A stretch of DNA of 64,000 nt from Herbaspirillum sp. GW103. GTDB taxonomy: Bacteria; Pseudomonadota; Gammaproteobacteria; Burkholderiales; Burkholderiaceae_D. Positions within the stretch are counted from its first letter, which is position 1, and each line of letters opens with the position of its first letter. The notes beneath the pieces are model-generated. The model saw nothing but the letters and a program-made list of their open reading frames with translations, searched no databases and was not told the DNA's origin. Location: assembly GCF_000261365.1 (NCBI RefSeq), contig NZ_AJVC01000001.1, positions 186,001-250,000 of the forward strand, in the 5' to 3' direction. The position numbers and the translations under genes were made by a program. Below, piece after piece: positions 28,750 through 36,887 of this stretch.

Positions 28750-29070
28750 CTAGGATCTCGCTCCTGCAACCATGCGCGAGAAGAAGTTGAATTTTTCCTG
28801 TGGCGGCATCGTCCGTTCCACCACATGCGCCCACTGTTCCGACAACTGCTGGCAGGTCGCCCGCAGCACCGGTGCCAGATTGGGCAAATCCGCCAGCGCC
28901 TTCAGGTGTCTTTCGATCACCGAAGCCAGCTTCACGCAGCTCTGCGTTTCCTGGCTGTTGTTGGCGGTGTAGTGCGACATCAGATGCAGCACGGCGGACA
29001 CCAGAAGTTCAGGCTGGGCCGGTGCGTTGCTCGGTTCCACGAATGTGGACGTCATGTTCTCGTTGACCAT
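28750..29070 (-). CDS. small protein of unknown function in the iron operon
   Basis: A 106-residue, probably soluble helical protein (MVNENMTSTFVEPSN.. then LLVSAVLHLMSHYTAN and helix-forming blocks to the C-terminus). There is no signal peptide, metal motif or cofactor motif, though His, Cys and Met are scattered (for example LHLMSHY, ETQSCVKL, RATCQQL). ATG 29070 has GGAG six bases upstream. It lies between hemP and bfd in the same orientation, 98 bp after hemP and 46 bp before bfd, so it should share the Fur-type promoter. I do not recognise the family. Confidence 0.65.
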   Translation of the reverse strand: MVNENMTSTFVEPSNAPAQPELLVSAVLHLMSHYTANNSQETQSCVKLASVIERHLKALADLPNLAPVLRATCQQLSEQWAHVVERTMPPQEKFNFFSRMVAGARS

Positions 29071-29168
29071 CAAACTCTCCTCGCTGGGCTAGCTTGGCTG
29101 GCGGTGCGTCATGACGGACGACACTGGCTGGCCTGTTTATGGATCCACCTGGTCTTGATGCTGCCGGC

Positions 29169-29357
29169 TTACGCCGTCAGGATCAGCTTGTTCAACTGCG
29201 TCAGCCGCAGCTTGTAGATGCGGCCGCCATGATCGATCTCCAGTTCGCGCATCTGACGGAACAGGTCCGTGCTCTTGATGCGTGTGATCGGAGTCCCGTT
29301 GGCGGTCGTGCCCGGCTTGTTGCGACGGTCCATGCTGTTGTCGTTCAGTTGGCTCAT
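29169..29357 (-). CDS. hemP: hemin uptake protein HemP
   Basis: A 62-residue protein with the HemP hallmark: IKSTDLFRQMRELEIDHGGRIYKLRLTQLNKLILT (residues about 28-61; in part DHGGRIYKLRLTQLNKLIL). HemP is a small factor linked to haem and iron uptake, in some Burkholderiales reported to act as a regulator of haem-uptake genes. ATG 29357 is preceded by a full AGGAGGTGA ribosome site, unusually strong for this window. It is the first gene of the iron operon. Confidence 0.9.
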   Translation of the reverse strand: MSQLNDNSMDRRNKPGTTANGTPITRIKSTDLFRQMRELEIDHGGRIYKLRLTQLNKLILTA

Positions 29358-29397
29358 TACAATCACCTCCTATTAAATGCGAACAATTCTTATTTAG

Positions 29398-29426
29398 ATT
29401 ATTTGCGATTTGCGGCGGGATTGCAA
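29398..29426 (-). promoter_or_regulatory. sigma-70 promoter of the hemP-exbD operon
   Basis: On the minus strand TTGCAA (29426-29421), a 17-base spacer, then AATAAT (29403-29398). The expected transcript start lies about 30-35 bases before the hemP ATG. An imperfect dyad (GCAAATAAT..ATTGTTCGC) overlaps the -10 and could be a second Fur contact. Confidence 0.6.
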
Positions 29427-29445
29427 GTCCTTTTATCGCCCTGAT

Positions 29446-29460
29446 TGATAATTTTTATCA
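29446..29460. promoter_or_regulatory. Fur box upstream of hemP
   Basis: TGATAATTTTTATCA differs by one base from the 7-1-7 Fur site TGATAATnATTATCA. It lies about 20 bp upstream of the hemP -35, 89 bp from its ATG. Iron repression of hemP-exbD is expected. Confidence 0.7.
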
Positions 29461-29512
29461 TTTAGGGTCTTGCGGGAAACACTTCAAGGCTAACAAGGCT
29501 GTCAAGCTTGCC

Positions 29513-29554
29513 CAAAAGAAAACGCCCCGCCGCGAAGTTCGCGCACGGGGCGTT
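29513..29554 (-). terminator. terminator after mnmA
   Basis: AACGCCCCG and CGGGGCGTT enclose a smaller CGCGAA/TTCGCG stem; on the minus strand TTTTCTTTTG follows. Confidence 0.82.
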
Positions 29555-29576
29555 CAAGAATTGCCTTGATGAAAGA

Positions 29577-30683
29577 TCAGTCCGGCAGGGCAGCGCTTTC
29601 GATGATGCCGCCACCCAGACAGACGTCGCCGTCGTACAGCACTGCCGACTGTCCCGGGGTGACCGCCCATTGCGGCGTGTCGAAGGCCAGCGAGAAGCTG
29701 CTGCCGGCATCGGCAAAGCCACAGGGTACGTCAGCCTGGCGGTAGCGCGTCTTGGCCGACAGTGCCGGCAGTTGCGGCGCGTGGCCGGCCACCCAGCTGA
29801 TCTGTCCGGCCGACAGCGTCGGCGAGAGCAGCCAGGGATGCTCATGTCCCTGGACGATATAGAGGGTGTTGTTGTCCACATCCTTGCGCGCCACGTACCA
29901 GGCATCGCCATGGCCATCGGCGTTCTGGTGCGCCTTCAGGCCGCCGATGCCGATGCCCTTGCGCTGGCCCAGCGTATAGAAGGACAGGCCCACGTGTTCA
30001 CCCACGGTCTTGCCATCGGCGGTCTTGATGGGGCCGGGCTTGTAGGAAAGATAACGGTTCAGGAATTCACGGAAAGGCCGCTCGCCGATGAAGCAGATGC
30101 CGGTCGAGTCCTTTTTCTTGGCGTTCGGCAATTGCAGCTGCTCGGCGATCTTGCGCACTTCGGTCTTGTGGATCTCGCCCAAGGGGAAGACGGTGCGCGA
30201 GAGTTGCTCCTGGTTCAGGCGATGCAGGAAATAGCTCTGGTCCTTGCTGGCGTCGAGCGCCTTGAGCAGCTGGAAGTCACCCTGCGGCCCCTGGCGCACT
30301 CGCGCGTAGTGGCCGGTGGCGATCAGGTCGGCCCCCAGCTTCATGGCATGGTCGAGGAAGGCCTTGAACTTGATCTCGGCATTGCACAGTACATCCGGAT
30401 TGGGCGTGCGGCCAGCCTGGTATTCGCGCAGGAATTCGGCGAAGACGCGATCCTTGTATTCGGAAGCAAAATTGACTGCCTCGATATCCACCCCGACCAC
30501 ATCGGCCACGCTGACCGCGTCGATCCAGTCTTCGCGGGTGGAGCAGTATTCCGAATCGTCGTCATCTTCCCAGTTCTTCATGAACAGGCCGATGACTTCA
30601 TAGCCCTGTTCCTTCAGCAGCCATGCCGATACCGACGAATCCACGCCGCCCGACATGCCGATGACTACCCTTTTCTTGCTCAT
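29577..30683 (-). CDS. mnmA: tRNA-specific 2-thiouridylase
   Basis: MnmA (368 residues) adds sulfur to U34 of tRNA-Lys, -Glu and -Gln. The ATP pyrophosphatase loop GMSGGVDSS is at residues 9-17; catalytic cysteines are C100 (NPDVLCN) and C197 (STGICF). Also present are [10 protein letters not shown] and a C-terminal barrel. ATG 30683 has a GGA seven bases upstream; a TTG five codons earlier is less likely. A Nudix gene lies 57 bp upstream on the same strand. Confidence 0.96.
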   Translation of the reverse strand: MSKKRVVIGMSGGVDSSVSAWLLKEQGYEVIGLFMKNWEDDDDSEYCSTREDWIDAVSVADVVGVDIEAVNFASEYKDRVFAEFLREYQAGRTPNPDVLCNAEIKFKAFLDHAMKLGADLIATGHYARVRQGPQGDFQLLKALDASKDQSYFLHRLNQEQLSRTVFPLGEIHKTEVRKIAEQLQLPNAKKKDSTGICFIGERPFREFLNRYLSYKPGPIKTADGKTVGEHVGLSFYTLGQRKGIGIGGLKAHQNADGHGDAWYVARKDVDNNTLYIVQGHEHPWLLSPTLSAGQISWVAGHAPQLPALSAKTRYRQADVPCGFADAGSSFSLAFDTPQWAVTPGQSAVLYDGDVCLGGGIIESAALPD

Positions 30684-30740
30684 GTTGTTTCCGTTCAATG
30701 CGGCCTCCCGTAAAGAAGTCCGCCAGGTGATGCGCCCGCG

Positions 30741-31229
30741 TCAGGCGGGCAGGGTGCCGATGGCGCTGGGATCCGTATGCACCAGTTCCAGCGCTGCGCG
30801 CTGGCCGGCCAGGTAATCGTCCACGCAACGCAACACCAATGGGCTGCGATGTCGTCCGGCGCAAGCCGCCAGTTCGTCGCGTGTCATCCAGACGGCACGC
30901 ACGATGCCCTCGTCCAGCGGCCGGTCCAGGGCCTCGCCGACCGTCCCCGCAAAGGCAAAGCGCAGGTAGGTGACCGACAGGCCACCGCGCGAGGACGACA
31001 CGTTGCGCGAAAGATAAGTCCCCACCAACGCCGTGGGTGTGAAGACATGCGCCGATTCTTCCAGCGCCTCGCGGACAGCCGCCTCGATCAGGGATTCGCC
31101 CGGTTCCAGATGGCCGGCCGGCTGGTTGATGCGCAGCCCGCCGGCGCTATGTTCCTCCACCATCAGAAAGCGCCCGTCGCGCTCGATGATGGCGGCTACG
31201 GTGACAGAGGGTTTCCAGACTTCAGACAT
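30741..31229 (-). CDS. Nudix hydrolase (NudJ-like)
   Basis: A 162-residue Nudix protein. The box GHLEPGESLIEAAVREALEES (about 39-59) has the metal-binding REALEE core. The usual Gly after EE is replaced by S-A-H, a small variation. NudJ-like relatives hydrolyse nucleotide and thiamine pyrophosphates and are often beside mnmA; the order Nudix-mnmA matches that pattern. The substrate is not shown. Confidence 0.85.
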   Translation of the reverse strand: MSEVWKPSVTVAAIIERDGRFLMVEEHSAGGLRINQPAGHLEPGESLIEAAVREALEESAHVFTPTALVGTYLSRNVSSSRGGLSVTYLRFAFAGTVGEALDRPLDEGIVRAVWMTRDELAACAGRHRSPLVLRCVDDYLAGQRAALELVHTDPSAIGTLPA

Positions 31230-31396
31230 TGATGACCTCGTGAATCCCTCATTTTACCCTGTCGAGGCCCATTCTTCAGCGCCAGCGCCGCTGTGGCGCG
31301 GCATCGCGAGGCTTTCTTGCAGGCTGGACAATTTCTCGCCCGGCAAGGCGAGTCGTGTAAGATTGGGCCAAGAATCCACAAAAAAAGGAGTCAGGA

Positions 31397-32512
31397 ATGA
31401 GGATAGCGATCCCCGCCGAAAGCCGGGACGGAGAAACCCGTGTCGCCGCCACCCCCGAAACCGTCAAGAAACTGGTGGCGGCCCGGCACGAAGTGATGGT
31501 GGAGTCCGGCGCCGGGGTGAAGTCCAGCATTCCCGACGAGGCCTATGTGGCCGTCGGTGCCAGCATCGGCAGCGCCGAAGCCGTCTACACCGCCGAGATC
31601 CTGCTCAAGGTGCGCGCCCCCAATGAGGCCGAACGGGCTCGCCTCAAGCCGGGCACCGTGGTCATCGGCATGTTGAATCCCTTCGATGCCGACAACATCG
31701 CCGCCATGGCCGCCGCCGGCCTCACCGCTTTCGCTCTCGAAGCCGCACCCCGCACCACCCGCGCGCAATCGCTGGACGTGCTGTCCTCGCAGGCCAACAT
31801 TGCCGGCTACAAGGCCGTGCTGATGGCCGCCAACACCTATCAGCGCTTCATGCCCATGCTGATGACAGCAGCTGGCACCGTGAAGGCTGCGCGCATGTTG
31901 ATCATGGGCGCCGGGGTGGCGGGCCTGCAGGCCATTGCGACGGCCAAGCGCCTGGGGGCGGTGATCGAGGCGTCCGACGTGCGTCCGGCGGTCAAGGAAC
32001 AGATCGAATCGCTGGGCGCCAAATTCCTTGACGTGCCCTTCCTGACCGAGGAAGAAAAAGAGATTGCCCAGGGCGTGGGCGGCTATGCCCGCCCCATGCC
32101 TGCGGACTGGATGAAGCGCCAGGCCGAGCTGGTCCACGAACGCGCCAAGCAGGCCGACATCATCATCACCACCGCCCTGATCCCCGGCCGCAAGGCACCG
32201 GTGCTCATCAGCGAAGACACGGTCAAGGCCATGAAGCCCGGTTCAGTGATCCTGGACATGGCAGTCGACCAGGGCGGCAACTGTCCCCTGTCGGAACCCG
32301 GCAAGACCGTCATCAAGCACGGCGTGCACATCATCGGCGAAGGCAATCTGGCGGCCCTGGTAGCGGCCGACGCCTCGGCGCTGTATGCGCGCAACGTGCT
32401 GGATTTCCTCAAGCTGATCATCGACGCCGAGGGCAAGCTGGTCATCAACAAGGAAGACGATATCGTCGCGGCCACGCTGCTCTGCCAGGGCGGCGAGATC
32501 CTGCGCAAATGA
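31397..32512 (+). CDS. pntAA: NAD(P) transhydrogenase alpha subunit, part 1
   Basis: A 371-residue soluble NAD(H)-binding domain I of proton-translocating transhydrogenase, in its split (three-gene) form. It starts MRIAIPAESRDGETRVAATP and has YKAVLMAANTYQRFMPMLMT and the Rossmann loop MGAGVAGLQAIATAKRLGA, plus EEEKEIAQGVGGYARPM. It exchanges hydride between NADH and NADP+ with domain III of PntB, driven by the proton gradient. AAAAGGAG precedes the start. panD intervenes before pntAB. Confidence 0.95.
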   Translation: MRIAIPAESRDGETRVAATPETVKKLVAARHEVMVESGAGVKSSIPDEAYVAVGASIGSAEAVYTAEILLKVRAPNEAERARLKPGTVVIGMLNPFDADNIAAMAAAGLTAFALEAAPRTTRAQSLDVLSSQANIAGYKAVLMAANTYQRFMPMLMTAAGTVKAARMLIMGAGVAGLQAIATAKRLGAVIEASDVRPAVKEQIESLGAKFLDVPFLTEEEKEIAQGVGGYARPMPADWMKRQAELVHERAKQADIIITTALIPGRKAPVLISEDTVKAMKPGSVILDMAVDQGGNCPLSEPGKTVIKHGVHIIGEGNLAALVAADASALYARNVLDFLKLIIDAEGKLVINKEDDIVAATLLCQGGEILRK

Positions 32513-32596
32513 ATCTGCCGGCCCGGGTCGGCAGAAAACCCGGGCGTTTAGCCCCCCTCAAGTCCATTACATTCAGAATCAAGAAGGAAGAAGTCC

Positions 32597-32959
32597 ATGC
32601 AACGCATCATGCTGCGCGCCAAGATCCATCGCGCCTCGGTCACCCAGTGCGACCTGAACTATGAAGGTTCCTGCGGGATCGACGAAGACCTGCTGGAAGC
32701 GGCCGACATCCGCGAGTTCGAGAAGATCGAACTCTACAACGTCAACAATGGTGAACGTTTCTCCACCTATGCCATTCGCGGCAAGCGCGGCAGCGGCGAG
32801 ATTTCACTCAATGGCGCGGCTGCCCGCCTGGCGCACCTGGGCGACCTGCTCATCATCTGTACCTATGCCCCGATGAGCGATGAAGAAGTCGCCAGCTACA
32901 AGCCCAAGGTGGTCTTCGTGGACGACAAGAACCGCATCACCAGCCTCAAGGCAATCTGA
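32597..32959 (+). CDS. panD: aspartate 1-decarboxylase
   Basis: PanD (120 residues) decarboxylates aspartate to beta-alanine for pantothenate and CoA. The pro-enzyme self-cleaves between G24 and S25 (YEGSCGID), making the pyruvoyl group at Ser25. The barrel and the tail [23 protein letters not shown] are typical. It sits between pntAA (84 bp upstream) and pntAB (60 bp downstream), same strand, so it is probably cotranscribed with the transhydrogenase. Confidence 0.97.
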   Translation: MQRIMLRAKIHRASVTQCDLNYEGSCGIDEDLLEAADIREFEKIELYNVNNGERFSTYAIRGKRGSGEISLNGAAARLAHLGDLLIICTYAPMSDEEVASYKPKVVFVDDKNRITSLKAI

Positions 32960-33019
32960 CCCTCGACAAGAACCATGCGGCCCGTTTCACCGGCGGGCTG
33001 CCTCACAAGGAGGAACACC

Positions 33020-33334
33020 ATGGAAGTCAGCCACACCATCATCAACCTGATCATCTTCGTGCTGGCCATCTACGTTGGCTACCACGTGGTCTGGACGGTG
33101 ACCCCGGCCTTGCACACGCCCCTGATGGCGGTGACCAATGCCATCTCGGCCATCATCATCATCGGCGCCATGCTGGCGGCGGGCCTCACTGAAGGCACGG
33201 TCGGCCGCATCGCCGGTACGCTGGCCGTGGCGCTGGCGGCGGTCAACGTGTTTGGCGGCTTCATGGTGACCCAGCGCATGCTGGAAATGTTCAAGAAGAA
33301 AGAGCCCAAGGCCAAGTCGGGAGAACAAGCATGA
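33020..33334 (+). CDS. pntAB: NAD(P) transhydrogenase alpha subunit, part 2
   Basis: A 104-residue membrane piece (about three helices) of transhydrogenase. It begins MEVSHTIINLIIFVLAIYVG and contains LHTPLMAVTNAISAIIIIGAM (part of the proton path). The ATG at 33020 follows AAGGAGGAAC. Its stop overlaps the pntB start (ATGA). In some bacteria this part is fused to part 1; here panD separates them. Confidence 0.94.
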   Translation: MEVSHTIINLIIFVLAIYVGYHVVWTVTPALHTPLMAVTNAISAIIIIGAMLAAGLTEGTVGRIAGTLAVALAAVNVFGGFMVTQRMLEMFKKKEPKAKSGEQA

Positions 33335-34770
33335 GCATGAACCTGGTGACCCTGCTGTACCTGATCGCATCGATCTGTTTCATCCAGGCCCTGAAGGGCC
33401 TCTCGCACCCGGCCACGGCGCGTCGTGGCAACAGCTTCGGCATTGCCGGCATGGTCATCGCGGTGCTGACCACGTTGGCGCTGATCGTCAAGCTCAAGGG
33501 CGAGGGCGGCAATCCGTCCGGCGACATCGGCTACCTGCTGGTGGCCGGTGGCGTGATCGTAGGTGGCGGCATCGGCGCCTATCTGGCGCGCAGTGTGGAG
33601 ATGACCAAGATGCCCGAACTGGTGGCGGCGATGCACTCGCTCATCGGTCTGGCGGCGGTCTGTATCGCGGTGGCGGCGGTGGCCGAGCCGTGGGCGCTGG
33701 GCATTTCGGCGCACGGGCAGCTGATCCCGGTGGGTAACCGGGTGGAACTGTTCATCGGTACCTTCGTGGGGGCCATCACCTTCTCGGGTTCGGTGATCGC
33801 CTTCGGCAAGCTCTCGGGCAAGTACAAGTTCCGCCTGTTCCAGGGTGCGCCGGTCAACTTCGCCGGCCAGCATTTCCTGAACCTGCTGCTGGCGGTGGCC
33901 ATGATCGGCTTCGGCATCATCTTCGTACTCACGCAAAACTGGCTGCCCTTCATCATCATGGCGGCCATTGCCTTTGCGCTGGGCGTGCTCATCATCATCC
34001 CGATTGGCGGGGCGGACATGCCGGTGGTGGTCTCGATGCTCAACAGCTATTCCGGCTGGGCAGCGGCGGGTATCGGCTTCTCGCTGAACAACTCCATGCT
34101 GATCATCGCCGGTTCGCTGGTCGGTTCATCCGGCGCGATCCTCTCCTACATCATGTGCAAGGCGATGAACCGCTCCTTCTTCAACGTGATCCTGGGCGGG
34201 TTTGGCGGCGAAGCGGCCGCCGCCGGTGGCGGGGCGCAGCAGCAGCGCAGCGTCAAGTCGGGATCGGCCGATGATGCGGCGTTCCTGATGGGAAATGCAG
34301 AAACCGTCATCATCGTGCCAGGTTACGGGCTTGCCGTGGCACGTGCGCAGCACGCACTGAAGGAATTGACCGAAAAGCTGACCCACAACGGCGTGACCGT
34401 GAAATACGCGATCCACCCGGTGGCGGGACGCATGCCCGGCCACATGAACGTGCTGCTGGCTGAAGCCGAAGTGCCGTATGACCAAGTGTTCGAGATGGAA
34501 GACATCAACAGCGAATTCGCCCAGGCCGACGTGGTGCTGGTGCTGGGCGCCAACGATGTGGTCAACCCGGCGGCCAAGGATCCCAAGTCACCCATTGCCG
34601 GCATGCCCATCCTGGAAGCCTACAAGGCCAAGACCGTGATCGTGAACAAACGCTCCATGGCCGCCGGTTATGCCGGCCTGGACAATGAACTGTTCTACAT
34701 GGACAAGACCATGATGGTCTTTGGCGATGCCAAGAAGGTCATCGAGGATATGGTCAAGGCGGTGGACTGA
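33331..34770 (+). CDS. pntB: NAD(P) transhydrogenase beta subunit
   Basis: PntB (479 residues) provides the remaining membrane helices (about 1-270) and the NADP(H)-binding domain III (about 300-479). Domain III has IVPGYGLAVARAQHALKEL, HPVAGRMPGHMNVLLAEAEVPYD (residues about 362-384, in part AGRMPGHMNVLLAEA), NDVVNPAAKDPKSPIAGMP and the C-terminal KRSMAAGYAGLDN. It completes the energy-linked transhydrogenase that supplies NADPH. A bidirectional terminator follows. Confidence 0.96.
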   Translation: MSMNLVTLLYLIASICFIQALKGLSHPATARRGNSFGIAGMVIAVLTTLALIVKLKGEGGNPSGDIGYLLVAGGVIVGGGIGAYLARSVEMTKMPELVAAMHSLIGLAAVCIAVAAVAEPWALGISAHGQLIPVGNRVELFIGTFVGAITFSGSVIAFGKLSGKYKFRLFQGAPVNFAGQHFLNLLLAVAMIGFGIIFVLTQNWLPFIIMAAIAFALGVLIIIPIGGADMPVVVSMLNSYSGWAAAGIGFSLNNSMLIIAGSLVGSSGAILSYIMCKAMNRSFFNVILGGFGGEAAAAGGGAQQQRSVKSGSADDAAFLMGNAETVIIVPGYGLAVARAQHALKELTEKLTHNGVTVKYAIHPVAGRMPGHMNVLLAEAEVPYDQVFEMEDINSEFAQADVVLVLGANDVVNPAAKDPKSPIAGMPILEAYKAKTVIVNKRSMAAGYAGLDNELFYMDKTMMVFGDAKKVIEDMVKAVD

Positions 34771-34794
34771 GTCTGGTCTGTTCCAGCAGAAATG

Positions 34795-34830
34795 AAAACG
34801 GGCTGCGCAGTGATTGCGCAGCCCGTTTTT
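34795..34830. terminator. bidirectional terminator between pntB and upp
   Basis: AAAACGGGCTGCGCA, GTGAT, TGCGCAGCCCGTTTTT: a 15-bp stem usable both ways. Confidence 0.92.
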
Positions 34831-34860
34831 CTTTGCTTCCGCCCAGGCGGAGAGTGCCGC

Positions 34861-35508
34861 TTACTTGGTACCGAAAATGCGATCCCCCGCATCGCCCAGT
34901 CCTGGGACGATGTAGGCATCCTCATCCAGGTGGGAATCCAGAGAAGCGACGTAAAGCTTCACATCCGGATGCGCATCAGCGAACACCTGTACGCCTTCCG
35001 GGGCCGCCACCAGCGCCACGAAAACGATGTGCGAAGCCGGCACACCACGCTTCTTGAGCGCATCCACGGCATAGACGGCCGAGTTGCCCGTGGCCACCAT
35101 CGGGTCGCACAGGATCATGATGCGGTCTTGCAGGTCCGGCAGGCGCACCAGGTATTCCACCGGCTTGTGGTTCTCGTCGCGATAGACGCCGATATGGCCC
35201 ACGCGCGCCGAGGGGATCAGTTCCAGCAGGCCATCGCTCATGCCCACGCCCGCGCGCAGCACCGGCACCACGGCCAGCTTCTTGCCGGCGATCACCGGGG
35301 CTTCATAGGTTACCAGCGGGGTTTCGATGGTCTCGGTGGTCAGCGGCAGGTCGCGTGTGATTTCATAGCCCATCAGCAGCGTGATCTCGCGCAGCAGGTC
35401 GCGGAAGGTGCGGGTGGAGGTGCGCTTGTCGCGCATGTGCGAGAGCTTGTGCTGGATCAGCGGGTGGTCGAGGATGAAGAGATTCTTGAAGCGCGGGTCT
35501 TGTTTCAT
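34861..35508 (-). CDS. upp: uracil phosphoribosyltransferase
   Basis: Upp (215 residues) salvages uracil with PRPP to UMP. The PRPP site [20 protein letters not shown] and the [21 protein letters not shown] block are present. So are [22 protein letters not shown] near the N-terminus (in part [17 protein letters not shown]) and [13 protein letters not shown] at the C-terminus. Single-gene unit. Confidence 0.96.
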   Translation of the reverse strand: MKQDPRFKNLFILDHPLIQHKLSHMRDKRTSTRTFRDLLREITLLMGYEITRDLPLTTETIETPLVTYEAPVIAGKKLAVVPVLRAGVGMSDGLLELIPSARVGHIGVYRDENHKPVEYLVRLPDLQDRIMILCDPMVATGNSAVYAVDALKKRGVPASHIVFVALVAAPEGVQVFADAHPDVKLYVASLDSHLDEDAYIVPGLGDAGDRIFGTK

Positions 35509-35631
35509 GGCAAATGCGTGTCTGCTGGATGGAGTGCTCAGTGGAGCGGCGGGCGCCGCAAGTCAGCATTGTCGCATTTCCTGACCGCCTGCGCGACGAC
35601 AGGACGTCGCGCATATGCAGCATTGTTCACC

Positions 35632-36780
35632 TCATCGGCGACCGAACATCATCTGTTCCGCCAGCAGCCCGCGTGCTGCCGGGAGCAGGTCGATGGCGCC
35701 CAGGGACAAGCCCAGAGCGGCCTGCAGAGGCGAGCCCTGGGGCGATCCGGCAAAGATGCGGGCCATCAGGTCGGTCAGGCGGATGGTCAGGCCGCGATCC
35801 TGGCCGCGTTGGCGCTCGAACGCCTGCAAGGCTTGGGGAGAAATCTCGCGCGCCAGCACGTCGGCCAGCACGCGGGCATCGCGCAGGCCCAGGTTCAAGC
35901 CCTGGCCCGCTACCGGATGAAGGGTTTGCGCGGCATTGCCGATGGCCACCACGCGCCGGCTCTGGCCGGGACGGGCATTCAAGCCAAGCGGGAAGGCATG
36001 GCGCGCGCTGATGTGGGTGAAGCGGCCGACCCGTTGGCCGAAGGTGCGCTGCAAGGCCGCCAGGAAAGCCGCATCGTCCAGCGCCATCAATTGCTCGCCG
36101 GTGGCCGGGCGCACACACCAGACCAGCGCATAGCCGTCGTCCTGCGGCAGCAGGGCCAGCGGGCCTTCATCGGTGAAGCGTTCGAAGGCGCGATGGGCGA
36201 TGACGCCATCGGCCAGCACGTGGGCGATGATGCCCAACTGCTGGTAATCGCGCTGCAAAGTCTTTTGCTGTTGCTCGCCGAAGACACCGCCCTCGGCCTG
36301 GATCAGCAATTGCGCGCGCAGCACGCGGCCATCCTTCAGGGTGACGGCGACGTGATCGTCGTCTTCCGCGATGTCTTGCGCCTCGGCCGGGCGCATCAGG
36401 CTCAGTCCCAGCGGCGTGATGGCTGAGGCCAGGGCGCGGTTGACCTGGCCATAGTGCGCCACATAGCCCAGCGCGGGCAGCTGGTAATCCTTGCGGTCCA
36501 GCAGGGTGCGTCCGAAGTGGCCTCGGCGTGAGACGTGGATCTGTTGGATGGCAGTGGCGCTGCGGCCGATATCGTTCCAGGCGCCCAGTTCGTCGAGGAT
36601 CTGGCGGCTGCCGTAGGAGAGGGCGATGGTGCGCGGGTCGGCGGCGGCTTGCTCGGGCGACTTCATGTCCACCAGCGCGATGCGCTCGGCAGGCAATTGG
36701 CGCCGGGCCAGCAGGCCGGCCACGCTCTGGCCGACCGGGCCGCCGCCGCAGATGATCAGGTCGAAATCGACGGATTCCAT
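35632..36780 (-). CDS. UbiH/UbiF family FAD-dependent hydroxylase
   Basis: A 382-residue flavoprotein monooxygenase of ubiquinone biosynthesis. FAD-binding DLIICGGGPVGQSVAGLLA is at the N-terminus. The DG motif region lies mid-protein, and the second FAD motif reads IGNAAQTLHPVAGQGLNLGLRDA, with Asn-Ala-Ala-Gln where many relatives have Asp-Ala-Ala-His. Which ring position it hydroxylates (UbiH, UbiF or UbiI role) cannot be told from sequence. The next gene upstream, pepP, is also paired with ubiH in E. coli. Confidence 0.88.
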   Translation of the reverse strand: MESVDFDLIICGGGPVGQSVAGLLARRQLPAERIALVDMKSPEQAAADPRTIALSYGSRQILDELGAWNDIGRSATAIQQIHVSRRGHFGRTLLDRKDYQLPALGYVAHYGQVNRALASAITPLGLSLMRPAEAQDIAEDDDHVAVTLKDGRVLRAQLLIQAEGGVFGEQQQKTLQRDYQQLGIIAHVLADGVIAHRAFERFTDEGPLALLPQDDGYALVWCVRPATGEQLMALDDAAFLAALQRTFGQRVGRFTHISARHAFPLGLNARPGQSRRVVAIGNAAQTLHPVAGQGLNLGLRDARVLADVLAREISPQALQAFERQRGQDRGLTIRLTDLMARIFAGSPQGSPLQAALGLSLGAIDLLPAARGLLAEQMMFGRR

Positions 36781-36887
36781 GATGCCGGGAGATGCCTTCT
36801 ACAGAAGATTCAAGAAGGCGTCATTGTAGCGGAGCCGCGCCGGCCGGGCTTGATCCGGCGCATGCGCGGTCTGCGCAGGCGCTCGCT

